Origin: Aphrophora alni | Taxonomy: Eukaryota; Arthropoda; Insecta; Hemiptera; Aphrophoridae | Reading direction: 5' to 3' | NCBI GenBank assembly: GCA_963513935.1 | Contig: OY740769.1 | Coordinates: forward strand, 68,654,984-68,718,983 | Length of the DNA: 64,000 nt | In this document: piece by piece, positions 57,060 through 63,677 of the stretch | How the letters are laid out: each line of letters opens with the position of its first letter | How positions within the stretch are numbered: the stretch's first letter is position 1 | Notes under the pieces: model-generated | Databases searched by the model: none | What the model was told of the DNA's origin: nothing | Seen by the model: the letters and a program-made list of their open reading frames with translations, nothing else | Made by a program: the position numbers and the translations under genes

Positions 57060-57215
57060 TCATTGTAGCGTCGGACAGACTTTTCGTTAAACAGATTTAG
57101 TAAAAGGGGCAGTATCGTACTATATAAGCTGACTGGACTACTACTAAATTACATTAAATTGGACTGGCATGATATGAAACTAGCTTACTGTAAAAACTGT
57201 TGCATAAATTTAAAT
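57060..57215 (+). repeat. Dispersed repeat family A, copy 3 (partial)
   Basis: TTGTAGCGTCGGACAGACTTTTC, cut here by its 5' part TTGTAGCG, aligns with AATGTAGCG of copy 1. Then GTACTATATAAGCTGACT aligns with GTGCTATATAAGCTTAGT, and ACTACTAAATTACATT with a lengthened ACAGTAAATTGA. It covers only the middle of the family and ends about 360 bp before the virus-like region. Confidence 0.6.
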
Positions 57216-57578
57216 TGATGCGATGAGGTTCAGTTTGGTAACATAATAAAGAAAGTCGAAACTAGAGAGAATTAATTACTCATATGTCGGATTCAAAATC
57301 AACATATTTTGAATCCCACATATTTTGGTACGTATGGTTGATATATAGGCTATTAGTTATTATAATATTTTGTTTTTATAGATAAATTTCTTAAGTGAAA
57401 TATTGGTTTTAAAACGACATATTAGATACATCATTACCTATCCCAATATTTAAAAGTAAAAACATAAAAATTGTAATAGAAAGTCTTGTACAAATATGAT
57501 ATTTTAGCCCAAAAGTAGGGTCTCCAATTGATATTTATCAATTATTCAATTACTGGAGACATATATGCAAGTAGAATA

Positions 57579-58420
57579 TAGGACACCTGGGTTACGACAA
57601 ACTGGGACACCTGAGCACTGGGACACTTGGGTTACAAAAGCCATTAGGCCCCTGACGTCACTTCCAGAGACGTCATAACGACGTCACTGGAGATGACGTC
57701 ATTAGGGTATTAGAGACTTAGGTAACAGAATGCCCTACGTGAAACAGGTGCCCTAAGTTTAGACGCAAACCAGATGTCCAAAGTACAATGTTAACTTACC
57801 CGAGATCTTTCCTCCTCGACATCTCGACGAAGACTAACGAACACAAGATATAACCTAATCTATAAAGCACAATACTACGTCACAATACTACGTCACAATA
57901 CTACGTCACATAGCGCTATGGGACACCTGAGTACAGATTGACTAGCACTATGGGACACCTGAGCACTGGGACACTTGAGGTACAAAAGCCATTAGGCCCC
58001 TGACGTCACTGGAGATGACGTCAGGGGCTTAATGGCTTTTGTACCTCAGGTGTCCCATAGCGCTATGGGACACCTGAGTACAGATTGACTAGCACTATGG
58101 GACACCTGAGCACTGGGACACTTGAGGTACAAAAGCCATTAGGCCCCTGACGTCACTGGAGATGACGTCAGGGGCCTAATGGCTTTTGTACCTCAGGTGT
58201 CCCATAGCGCTATGGGACACCTGAGTACAGATTGACTAGCGCTATGGGACACCTGAGTACAGATTGATGTCGCATAGCGCTATGGGACACCTGAGTACAG
58301 ATTGACGTCACATAGCGCTATGGGACACCTGGGCACAGATAGACGTCAGCTCTAGTAACGTCATTATGACGTCTCAAAAAAGACGCCACAACGTCGTCAC
58401 TGGAAATGACGTCAATGGGG
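57579..58420. repeat. Palindromic satellite-like array rich in TGACGTCA
   Basis: The core is a 147-bp unit present twice (from 57,968 and 58,115). Each unit has 41-bp arms around a 7-base loop (57,968-58,056, 39 of 41 paired; 58,115-58,203, better paired) and runs into a perfect 34-bp palindrome centred on AGCGCT (58,045-58,078 and 58,192-58,225). GGGACACCTGAG recurs about ten times, and TAGCGCTATGGGACACCTGA five times in direct orientation. TGACGTCA, the CRE/ATF site, lies at the arm tips and elsewhere, at least eight times in all. A 13-bp unit, CAATACTACGTCA, is repeated three times at 57,870-57,908. The array could be a terminal or internal inverted-repeat region of the viral element, or a replication or regulatory region. 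Only one end of the element is in view, so this stays open. Confidence 0.85.
57800..57833 (-). other. 34-nt exon-like unit, copy 1
   Basis: On the minus strand this segment is preceded by TTCGTTAG, an acceptor-like end, and followed by GTAAGTTA, a strong donor. It matches 58,515-58,548 at 31 of 34 positions, including both boundary dinucleotides. It is short enough to be a microexon. Its gene, if any, is not identified. Confidence 0.35.
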
Positions 58421-58472
58421 AATTACTCTATGTTATTATGCTACGTCACCTAACCCCCTACATCACACAATA

Positions 58473-58730
58473 TTACAATACATAATAGTACATCAAACAA
58501 AATTTGTAACTTACCCGAGATCCGTCCACCTCGACATCTCGACGAAGACTAAAATAAAAACGAACGATACAATGATTATATAATAATACACTATAAAACA
58601 CCAGATCTTTTACGGATATAGCCTTACAGGCGTTACCGCAGCACACGTAAGTCTCCAAAGTCTTGCAAAGATACATCTCCATTATCTTAAAAATCAGAAA
58701 GTAATTTGTTAGTATAAAAATACTAAACAA
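58473..58730 (-). CDS. Unrecognised small open frame containing an exon-like unit
   Basis: An 85-codon minus-strand frame with a Cys-containing middle (ETYVCCGNACKAISVKDL) followed by low-complexity sequence. A GTGTTT donor-like site follows the SVKDL codons, and a T-rich tract ending in TTTTAG precedes a 34-nt segment (58,515-58,548) that ends at GTAAGT. Spliced, the 34 nt would be read in a Ser/Arg/Gly-rich frame. I do not recognise the product, and no start codon context or downstream exon is established. It lies just left of the viral gene cluster and on the same strand, so it may be a degraded gene of that element. Confidence 0.25.
   Translation of the reverse strand: MFSIFILTNYFLIFKIMEMYLCKTLETYVCCGNACKAISVKDLVFYSVLLYNHCIVRFYFSLRRDVEVDGSRVSYKFCLMYYYVL
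58515..58548 (-). other. 34-nt exon-like unit, copy 2
   Basis: Bounded on the minus strand by CGTTTTTATTTTAG (good acceptor) and GTAAGTTAC (good donor). It duplicates the unit at 57,800-57,833, 715 bp away; sequence on both sides of the two copies is also similar, so a larger duplicated block is involved. Confidence 0.4.
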
Positions 58731-58731
58731 C

Positions 58732-58986
58732 TTGTCCTCTGTGTTCTACGGGGTTGGAACCGTCATCTGGTACAGTAAAGCCGTATCAGAGCCCACATTA
58801 CAAGCCGGGGTAAGCAGAAGGCTTACCCCTTGTGGAAATAGCTCCAAACCAACGCTATTTCCTGTGACCGCCACTCCATTACAAAATGCGGCCCCCAAAT
58901 TATTTTTGTATTTTTACTTTTTTATTTTTTTGTATTTTTACTTTTTTATTTTTTTTGTATTTTTACTTTTGTTTTTTTGTATTTAA
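58732..58986 (+). CDS. Unrecognised plus-strand open frame, first 55 codons protein-like
   Basis: The first codon is TTG and no ATG is in place, so this is probably an internal piece. Residues 1-55 have balanced composition (GVGTVIWYSKAVSEPTLQ, then RRLTPCGN), unlike the neighbouring AT-rich junk. The remainder is Phe/Tyr/Leu low complexity from a T-rich tandem repeat. A 9-bp-arm hairpin, GGGGTAAGC-AGAAG-GCTTACCCC, lies inside at 58,807-58,829. The strand is opposite to the other viral-type genes. I do not recognise a family. It may be a fragment of a gene from the element or chance in a GC-richer patch. Confidence 0.25.
   Translation: MSSVFYGVGTVIWYSKAVSEPTLQAGVSRRLTPCGNSSKPTLFPVTATPLQNAAPKLFLYFYFFIFLYFYFFIFFVFLLLFFCI
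58905..58985. repeat. T-rich tandem repeat
   Basis: TTTTGTATTTTTACTTTT is repeated about three times with a 21-27 bp period. It produces Phe/Tyr/Leu-rich open frames in two registers. Confidence 0.85.
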
Positions 58987-59039
58987 CTTTTTTAAATTTT
59001 TTGTGCATAGCCGTGCTATGTATTACTATGACATTCAAA

Positions 59040-59150
59040 GGTTTACGGGAGACTTAACTCCACGCCAGGGACCTTAAGGTTTACGGGAGACTTAACTCCA
59101 CGCCAGGGACCATAACGGTTTACGGGAGACTTAACTCCACACCAGGGACC
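59040..59150. repeat. Three 34-bp units with 4-5-bp spacers
   Basis: GGTTTACGGGAGACTTAACT followed by CCACGCCAGGGACC starts at 59,040, 59,078 and 59,117. The only change between copies is G to A in the third (CCACACCAGGG). Spacers are TTAA and ATAAC. The near-identity contrasts with the decay of nearby genes. The array sits immediately 3' of the last gene of the cluster. Confidence 0.95.
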
Positions 59151-59151
59151 G

Positions 59152-59613
59152 TTAGACACACACACTCTTTAGACAATCATAGTAACATTTAGCACTACGC
59201 AATGCACATTTACTATCTTTTTTATTATGCTTTGATAAAACACAATTGAAATCTACTCTCTCAGAGACTTTACACTGCGAATCCACCTCTAGCACGTTCC
59301 TGTGGAACCGTCTTAGGAATTTTGCTTTCTCTAACCCTTTAGTATATAAAATAGCGAAAGGTTTACACAGTATACGTATTAAATCTTCATTATAAGTCAC
59401 GCCTCCTTCTCCCCACCGTATACAATGGTGATGTCTTTGTAACCAACGTGCTGTCCTTTGAGCTTTACTATTCAATACCTCAAAACTGTACGGAGGTTTA
59501 AATACAGTAACACTAAAAAAGTGATTGTGTTTTTATTAAAGCGACTGTTCTTTAATAATATAGTTATTGTCATTATCCATAAACGCGTGAAACTCAACCA
59601 CGGCGTACTCCAT
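59152..59613 (-). pseudogene. Virus-like element gene of unknown function, broken by two in-frame stops
   Basis: An ATG at 59,613 opens a frame that begins MEYAVVEFHAF and reaches IIKEQSL. It then meets TAA TAA (59,533-59,538) and continues in the same frame for 126 codons to 59,152. Downstream blocks are VFKPPYSF, a His-rich ARWLQRHHHCIRW, KGLEKAKFLRR and a C-terminal Cys/His cluster (C, C, H, C, C, C), which could bind a metal. From memory, an N-terminal IIKE block, FKPP and KG-EK-FL in this order recur in uncharacterised proteins of arthropod and cnidarian selfish DNA. That is recollection, not a search. The start overlaps the preceding gene by 20 bp. Splicing is an alternative: CACTTTTTTAG just after the stops looks like an acceptor, but no good donor lies before them. 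Decay is the simpler reading. Confidence 0.5.
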
Positions 59614-60177
59614 GTTTAAACAGTGTAATTTCGTCGTATAGCCTGTCAGCCTCAGGTAAACTGCTAGGTACTACCTCGTCCGCGGCTAGGTTCTCATTGA
59701 TGTATGCTTTCATTTCGTTTTCAAAATAAAATAATTCAGAAATACGACGTGTCACAACAGGAATAGAGTCTTCAAACGCCCCCCACTCCGATTCGTTCAA
59801 GGTTAAGGTTCGTCGCTCGTCGTTAAATGTAACATAACGAATACCAAAAATAGATTTAACCACAATCTCACCGTAGCTCAAGGTGAATCTACGATTACTT
59901 TTTTCACCTAATGCAGCAGTAATGTGAGAACCTTTAAGCAGTAGTAATACTTCATTAAACAACTCTTGTGTAAAAAACACAAAATTCTTACCACCATGTA
60001 TAAGCACACCGATTTCACATCCTGTATGTTGAAATAAACCAACTGATATGAATTTTGAACATTCTTTATTTAAAAAATGTACAGTCTTTAAAAAAACCCC
60101 GAGTTGAAGGTTAGGTATTCGTCAATATCCTCCACGGTGGAGACGTTCACATTTACGTCCGTACTCGTTGACTCCAT
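59594..60177 (-). pseudogene. Virus-like element gene, frame broken at a T7 run
   Basis: An ATG at 60,177 (context GTC-ATG-G) opens 29 codons (MESTSTDVNV..., acidic) that end at a TAA at 60,088-60,090. From 60,121 leftwards the -1 frame is open through 173 codons to a TGA at 59,594. It has no ATG until well inside, yet protein-like sequence (for example FISVGLFQHTG and HGGKNFVFFTQELF) continues upstream of any start. The two frames overlap across a T7 run (60,090-60,096), so loss of one T explains the break; a sequencing error in the run would look the same. The block around TLSYGEIVVKSIFG to LTLNESEWGAFEDS has a beta-strand-then-helix look that loosely recalls PC4-like single-strand DNA-binding folds. 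I cannot confirm that. Its 3' end overlaps the next gene. Confidence 0.5.
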
Positions 60178-60235
60178 GACTACAAATAACCTTTTTGAAT
60201 GAAACTCGCACCCTATGTACTACCCCCACCCTTAT

Positions 60236-60745
60236 TTATCCCCTCTCCTCCTCAAATACAATTCCACCGTTAATTATATCCTCAAATTCTTCAATAAATA
60301 TATGTTCCTTCTCATCACCAACAAGATGGTATAGTATGAGAGGAAAATCGTGTAACCTCGGGTCATCAAAATCAAATTGGTAGTATGTTAATTTACCATT
60401 TATATAGTCTTTACAAGAGGAATAATATCCGTAAGTATCAACCACACCTATCCCACCCACCAATACGCAATCACCATAAGCATACCGACAAAGATCACTG
60501 TCATACCTATCAGTTAAATTTTCATAAACACGGCTAGATATTTGCTCCGATTCAACTATATAATTTTTATCCTTATGTAAATCATAATAGAATATTTCAC
60601 ACAATTCTCCGTGAAACTCTTTCGGGTCTTTACCAACAAACGAGTAAAGTTTCTCAATCAAGTCATTAAATTCCTCTATTTGATCTGTAGGCACTAACCT
60701 GAAGAATGCGTAAACACTCCCTGGAAACGAATCGTATATACACAT
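60236..60745 (-). CDS. Intact 169-residue acidic protein, function unknown
   Basis: The frame starts at an ATG (60,745) that directly follows an in-frame TGA (60,755-60,757), so the start is well fixed. A at -3 is favourable. The product is acidic, with an aromatic, Tyr/Asp-rich middle (DRYDSDLCRYAYGDCVLV) and a Glu-rich C-terminus (EEFEDIINGG). There is no signal peptide, membrane span or recognised domain. It lies about 100 bp downstream of the stop of the capsid-like gene and 58 bp upstream of the next start codon. This is the only gene of the cluster without a visible lesion. A TATA box and initiator precede it. It may be a viral accessory or structural protein, by context only. Confidence 0.6.
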   Translation of the reverse strand: MCIYDSFPGSVYAFFRLVPTDQIEEFNDLIEKLYSFVGKDPKEFHGELCEIFYYDLHKDKNYIVESEQISSRVYENLTDRYDSDLCRYAYGDCVLVGGIGVVDTYGYYSSCKDYINGKLTYYQFDFDDPRLHDFPLILYHLVGDEKEHIFIEEFEDIINGGIVFEEERG

Positions 60746-60756
60746 GATGTCTCTTC

Positions 60757-60815
60757 ACTGAATGAACAGGTTCAAACATGAACAGTTTTATATATATCAA
60801 TGACCGCGCATGCGC
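60757..60815 (-). promoter_or_regulatory. Candidate core promoter: NRF-1-like palindrome, TATA box, initiator
   Basis: Reading the minus strand: GCGCATGCGC (60,806-60,815, a perfect palindrome and NRF-1/Ewg-type site), then TATATATAAAA with TATAAAA at 60,786-60,792, then TCAGT (60,757-60,761), the arthropod initiator core. From the TATAAAA start to the initiator A is 33 bp, a normal spacing. The ATG of the 169-codon gene follows 14 nt after the predicted start site, which would give a very short leader. Confidence 0.5.
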
Positions 60816-60848
60816 AGAAACCAAATATATGATGTCAGTATACAACAA

Positions 60849-60954
60849 TTACACATTAACTTTTTTAACGTTACCCGATAGGAGAGTATATACAATATGT
60901 GAGTCATGTAGAATGAGACAGTAGGCTGAAGTATTTGCAGGTATATTTGCGGAA
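60849..60954 (-). pseudogene. DJR capsid-like gene, 3' terminal fragment
   Basis: The minus-strand frame that is cut at 62,944 by the retrotransposon resumes here at the matching 12-bp duplication, in the same register, and runs about 35 codons to a TAA at 60,849-60,851. It contains SAYCLILHD, a block I associate with the C-terminus of double-jelly-roll-like proteins. Separation from the rest of the gene by 1,989 bp of antisense retrotransposon makes it nonfunctional. Confidence 0.7.
60943..60954. repeat. Target-site duplication, left copy
   Basis: ATATTTGCGGAA, identical to 62,944-62,955. It fixes the 5' junction of the retrotransposon at 60,955. Confidence 0.92.
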
Positions 60955-62943
60955 TCAATCAGTATGGAATAATACTCCAATTCTGAAACCTAAAACACCT
61001 GGGCTGAACTATATCAAAGAAGTAAGAGGCATGGTACAAGAAAAGAGAAAGGCACGTAAAAGATGGCAGCAAAGTCGTTCTCCGGAAGACAAGAGGGTAT
61101 TAAATAAGCTTACTCAGCAACTTAAAGAAGAAATAAAAATCATTAAGAACGAAAGCTTTCAGTCCTTTTTGAGGGAACTGACGGATGATAGAGATACTGA
61201 CTATTCTCTCTGGAGAGCAGCTAAGATATTAAAAAGACCAATAAAGTATGCACCACCGATTCGCAGAGATGACGGTAAGTGGGCCAGAAGTGACAAAGAG
61301 AAGGCAGAAGTATTTGCTGACTATCTGACAAACGTGTTTCAACCTCACTCACCGACTGGTATGGAAGATATAGCACCAGTTAATAATACAGATCATACGT
61401 TGGTCAAGAAATTCACACCAGCAGAAGTCATCAATGAGATTGAAAAAAAGCTTAAAATCAACAAAGCTCCTGGTTATGACCTTATCACAGCTAAGATACT
61501 CAAGGAGCTGCCATATAAATGTATAATTAAGCTAACACATCTTTTTAATGCGGCAGTACGGCTTAGATATGTGCCTATACAGTGGAAGATTGCTGAGGTA
61601 ATTATGATCCCAAAACCTGGGAAGACATTGGAAGAAAAAACATCATACCGACCAATATCATTACTACCAACTATTGGAAAACTTTTTGAAAGGCTACTTC
61701 TAAATCGACTTAAGCCAATTATTGAGGCTAGGCAAATTTTTCCAAATCATCAGTTTGGGTTCCGTAGTAGGCACTCGACTATAGACCAAGTACATCGCAT
61801 AACTGATGTCATAGAGAGATCATTAGAGGAGAAAAAAATATGTGCAACTATATTCTTGGATGTGGCTCAGGCTTTTGATAAAGTGTGGCATGAGGGCTTG
61901 GAAAGTAAACTTGATCGCTATTTACCGAGGCAAATGAGTGAGATTTTAAAATCGTATATATCTGATCGATACTTCAGAGTAAAACATGGTGAGGACTATT
62001 CTGGATTAAAAAGTATTGCTGCTGGAGTCCCTCAGGGTAGTGTCCTAGGGCCAACTATATATTTACTATACACAAGTGACATCCCAAAGAATGATGGGGT
62101 TTTGACAGCCACATTCGCTGACGACACCGCTCTAGTTGCTACTGGACAAGACATGCAAGCAGCTACTGCCAAGTTACAATCAGCCATCAATTGTGTTAAC
62201 AGTTGGACTAGGAAATGGCGTATTAAACTAAATGAAGGAAAGTCTACTCATGTCAACTTTACCAACAAACACTATGTGTATCAGCCAGTTATGATTAATG
62301 GACAGATCGTTCCACATGCAAACGAGGCAAAATATCTGGGGATGACTCTGGATGCTAAACTTCGTTGGAAGTCACACGTGAAAAAGAAACGTGAACAACT
62401 TGGAATGAAGTACAGACAAATGTACTGGCTTATTGGAGGGAACTCTGAATTGTCCGTACATAATAAACTGCTTCTGTATAAGCAAATCCTAAAGCCCATC
62501 TGGATCTACGGCATTCAATTGTGGGGATGCACCAAAAAAAGTAACATCCAAGTAATACAGACATTTCAAAACAAAGTGCTTCGTTGTATTGTCAGAGCAC
62601 CATGGTATATCCGAAATGCAGACATTCATCGGGATTTGAAAGTGCCTTTAGTCGCCGAAGAGGTACAAAAGTATGCTGGAAAGCATGCAACCAGACTCCG
62701 TGATCATCAAAATTTAGAGGTGGCACATTTGATCAGCAACGTCCCACAAGTGCGGAGGCTGAAGAGAAAGAAACCTGTTGACTTGGTGCAGGATTAATAC
62801 ACATGATCAAGTGTAGTTGCATTGTGAAGGACGACTCTGGACGTCTTTTCACCACACAGCCAGTTTGATATGAGAAAAATATTGCTAGATAGTTCTAACT
62901 AGTTGCAATTGTATATAAATAAATAAAAAAATAAAAAAAAAAA
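60955..62943 (+). mobile_element. 5'-truncated jockey-like non-LTR retrotransposon
   Basis: An insertion of 1,989 bp bounded by a perfect 12-bp target-site duplication. It begins abruptly inside ORF2, so the endonuclease and any ORF1 are missing, as is usual after aborted target-primed reverse transcription. It ends in a short 3' untranslated region with an A-rich tail (AAATAAATAAAAAAATAAAA type, 62,917-62,943). The orientation is opposite to the gene it interrupts. Lack of decay in both the duplication and the ORF marks it as a young insertion. Confidence 0.92.
60956..62797 (+). CDS. Jockey-like ORF2 fragment: reverse transcriptase with C-terminal domain
   Basis: The frame is open for 613 codons of element sequence; a few upstream codons (from a TTG at 60,935) come from the disrupted host gene. 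Blocks in order: APGYDLITAKIL (near 61,470), MIPKPGK, SYRPISLLPTIGKLFERLL, HQFGFRSRHST, catalytic motif A FLDVAQAFDKVWH (Asp codon 61,859-61,861), motif B AAGVPQGSVLGP, motif C FADD (62,114-62,125), WTRKWRIKLNEGKS, EAKYLGMTLDAKLRWKSH and PIWIYGIQLWGC. All three catalytic aspartates are present. The enzyme copies element RNA into DNA at a nicked target. A full ORF2 also carries an N-terminal AP-like endonuclease, absent here, so the copy cannot retrotranspose by itself. There is no proper start codon at the truncated end. It is the same superfamily as the decayed copy at 17,165-18,050. Confidence 0.93.
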   Translation, partial: QSVWNNTPILKPKTPGLNYIKEVRGMVQEKRKARKRWQQSRSPEDKRVLNKLTQQLKEEIKIIKNESFQSFLRELTDDRDTDYSLWRAAKILKRPIKYAPPIRRDDGKWARSDKEKAEVFADYLTNVFQPHSPTGMEDIAPVNNTDHTLVKKFTPAEVINEIEKKLKINKAPGYDLITAKILKELPYKCIIKLTHLFNAAVRLRYVPIQWKIAEVIMIPKPGKTLEEKTSYRPISLLPTIGKLFERLLLNRLKPIIEARQIFPNHQFGFRSRHSTIDQVHRITDVIERSLEEKKICATIFLDVAQAFDKVWHEGLESKLDRYLPRQMSEILKSYISDRYFRVKHGEDYSGLKSIAAGVPQGSVLGPTIYLLYTSDIPKNDGVLTATFADDTALVATGQDMQAATAKLQSAINCVNSWTRKWRIKLNEGKSTHVNFTNKHYVYQPVMINGQIVPHANEAKYLGMTLDAKLRWKSHVKKKREQLGMKYRQMYWLIGGNSELSVHNKLLLYKQILKPIWIYGIQLWGCTKKSNIQVIQTFQNKVLRCIVRAPWYIRNADIHRDLKVPLVAEEVQKYAGKHATRLRDHQNLEVAHLISNVPQVRRLKRKKPVDLVQD

Positions 62944-62955
62944 ATATTTGCGGAA
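62944..62955. repeat. Target-site duplication, right copy
   Basis: ATATTTGCGGAA directly follows the A-rich tail of the retrotransposon and matches 60,943-60,954 exactly. Confidence 0.92.
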
Positions 62956-63674
62956 GCCTCAATTTCCAGTCTCACATCCACAGGGCCTGATTTAATAGAA
63001 TCATTCTGTTTAGAACAATCAATTACAAAAATCGGAGCTTTATCCCGAAATTGGTCCAAACTGAGATACGGAGACGGTTCCTTTCCATAATAAGATTTTA
63101 GAAATCTTGCATACATCTCATACATGATCGAAACGTCGCCGTGCAAGTTGTCGTAAGGGAAATATTGTGAATTGAGATACAGTTTTACATTTGTAACATT
63201 ACAACTGTCAAACAAAGTAGCATCTGCTTTTATTTTATTCTTTCTATCTTTTTGGAACCCCAATATAACATATCGAGGTTTTTCCAGCTGATTAGCTGTC
63301 TTAACGGTCCAAGAAATTTGAGTCGATTGGGGCAATGTTGGATATTCGTAAATTTCCCAAGTACGGAAAGGTATGTGTACAGGACTGTCACGTTCTATCA
63401 TTTTCAAAATTTTCAATCTAAAAGTATCGGTTACTGTTAGGTGAGGAACTCTCCAGTGTATACTGAGTATCTCAAGCTTTATGTCTGTAGCGTTGTCACT
63501 GTAGATAGCATTCCAATCAGTGGCTGATCGTAATAGTATGAGTTCTTGTTTCACATTCAACACTATCCTCTTGTAGTCCTCAAAGAACCCCATCAACAGC
63601 TTCAATGGTACAGAGAGAGTAAATTCTTCAACCTCTTTTGTTTCACCAATACCCAACCATCCCGCGTTACCTAA

Positions 63675-63677
63675 CTA
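63675..63677 (-). other. In-frame TAG stop within the capsid-like gene
   Basis: The codon lies between HEKN and LGNAGW, with protein-like sequence on both sides in one frame. The next bases are TTA, not the CTA that favours readthrough, so a nonsense mutation is likelier than programmed readthrough. Confidence 0.8.

Larger units (their letters stand above)
53521..57578. other. AT-rich noncoding stretch up to the virus-like element
   Basis: No gene is seen. The stretch includes a TA microsatellite and family A copy 3, listed separately. Composition changes sharply towards higher GC at about 57,570-57,580, which I take as the left border of the virus-like region. Confidence 0.5.

Noticed and set aside
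57579..58420. Palindromic array as a CRISPR or prokaryotic integron
   Set aside because: Repeats are palindrome-bearing and contiguous, without unique spacers of constant length, and the context is eukaryotic.
60080..60100. Canonical -1 ribosomal frameshift heptamer
   Set aside because: In the incoming frame the codons are GGG TTT TTT TAA, which does not satisfy X XXY YYZ. A homopolymer indel is simpler.
60935..62797. Reverse transcriptase as a gene of the virus-like element
   Set aside because: It is bounded by a 12-bp target-site duplication, carries an A-rich tail and runs antisense, so it is a later insertion.
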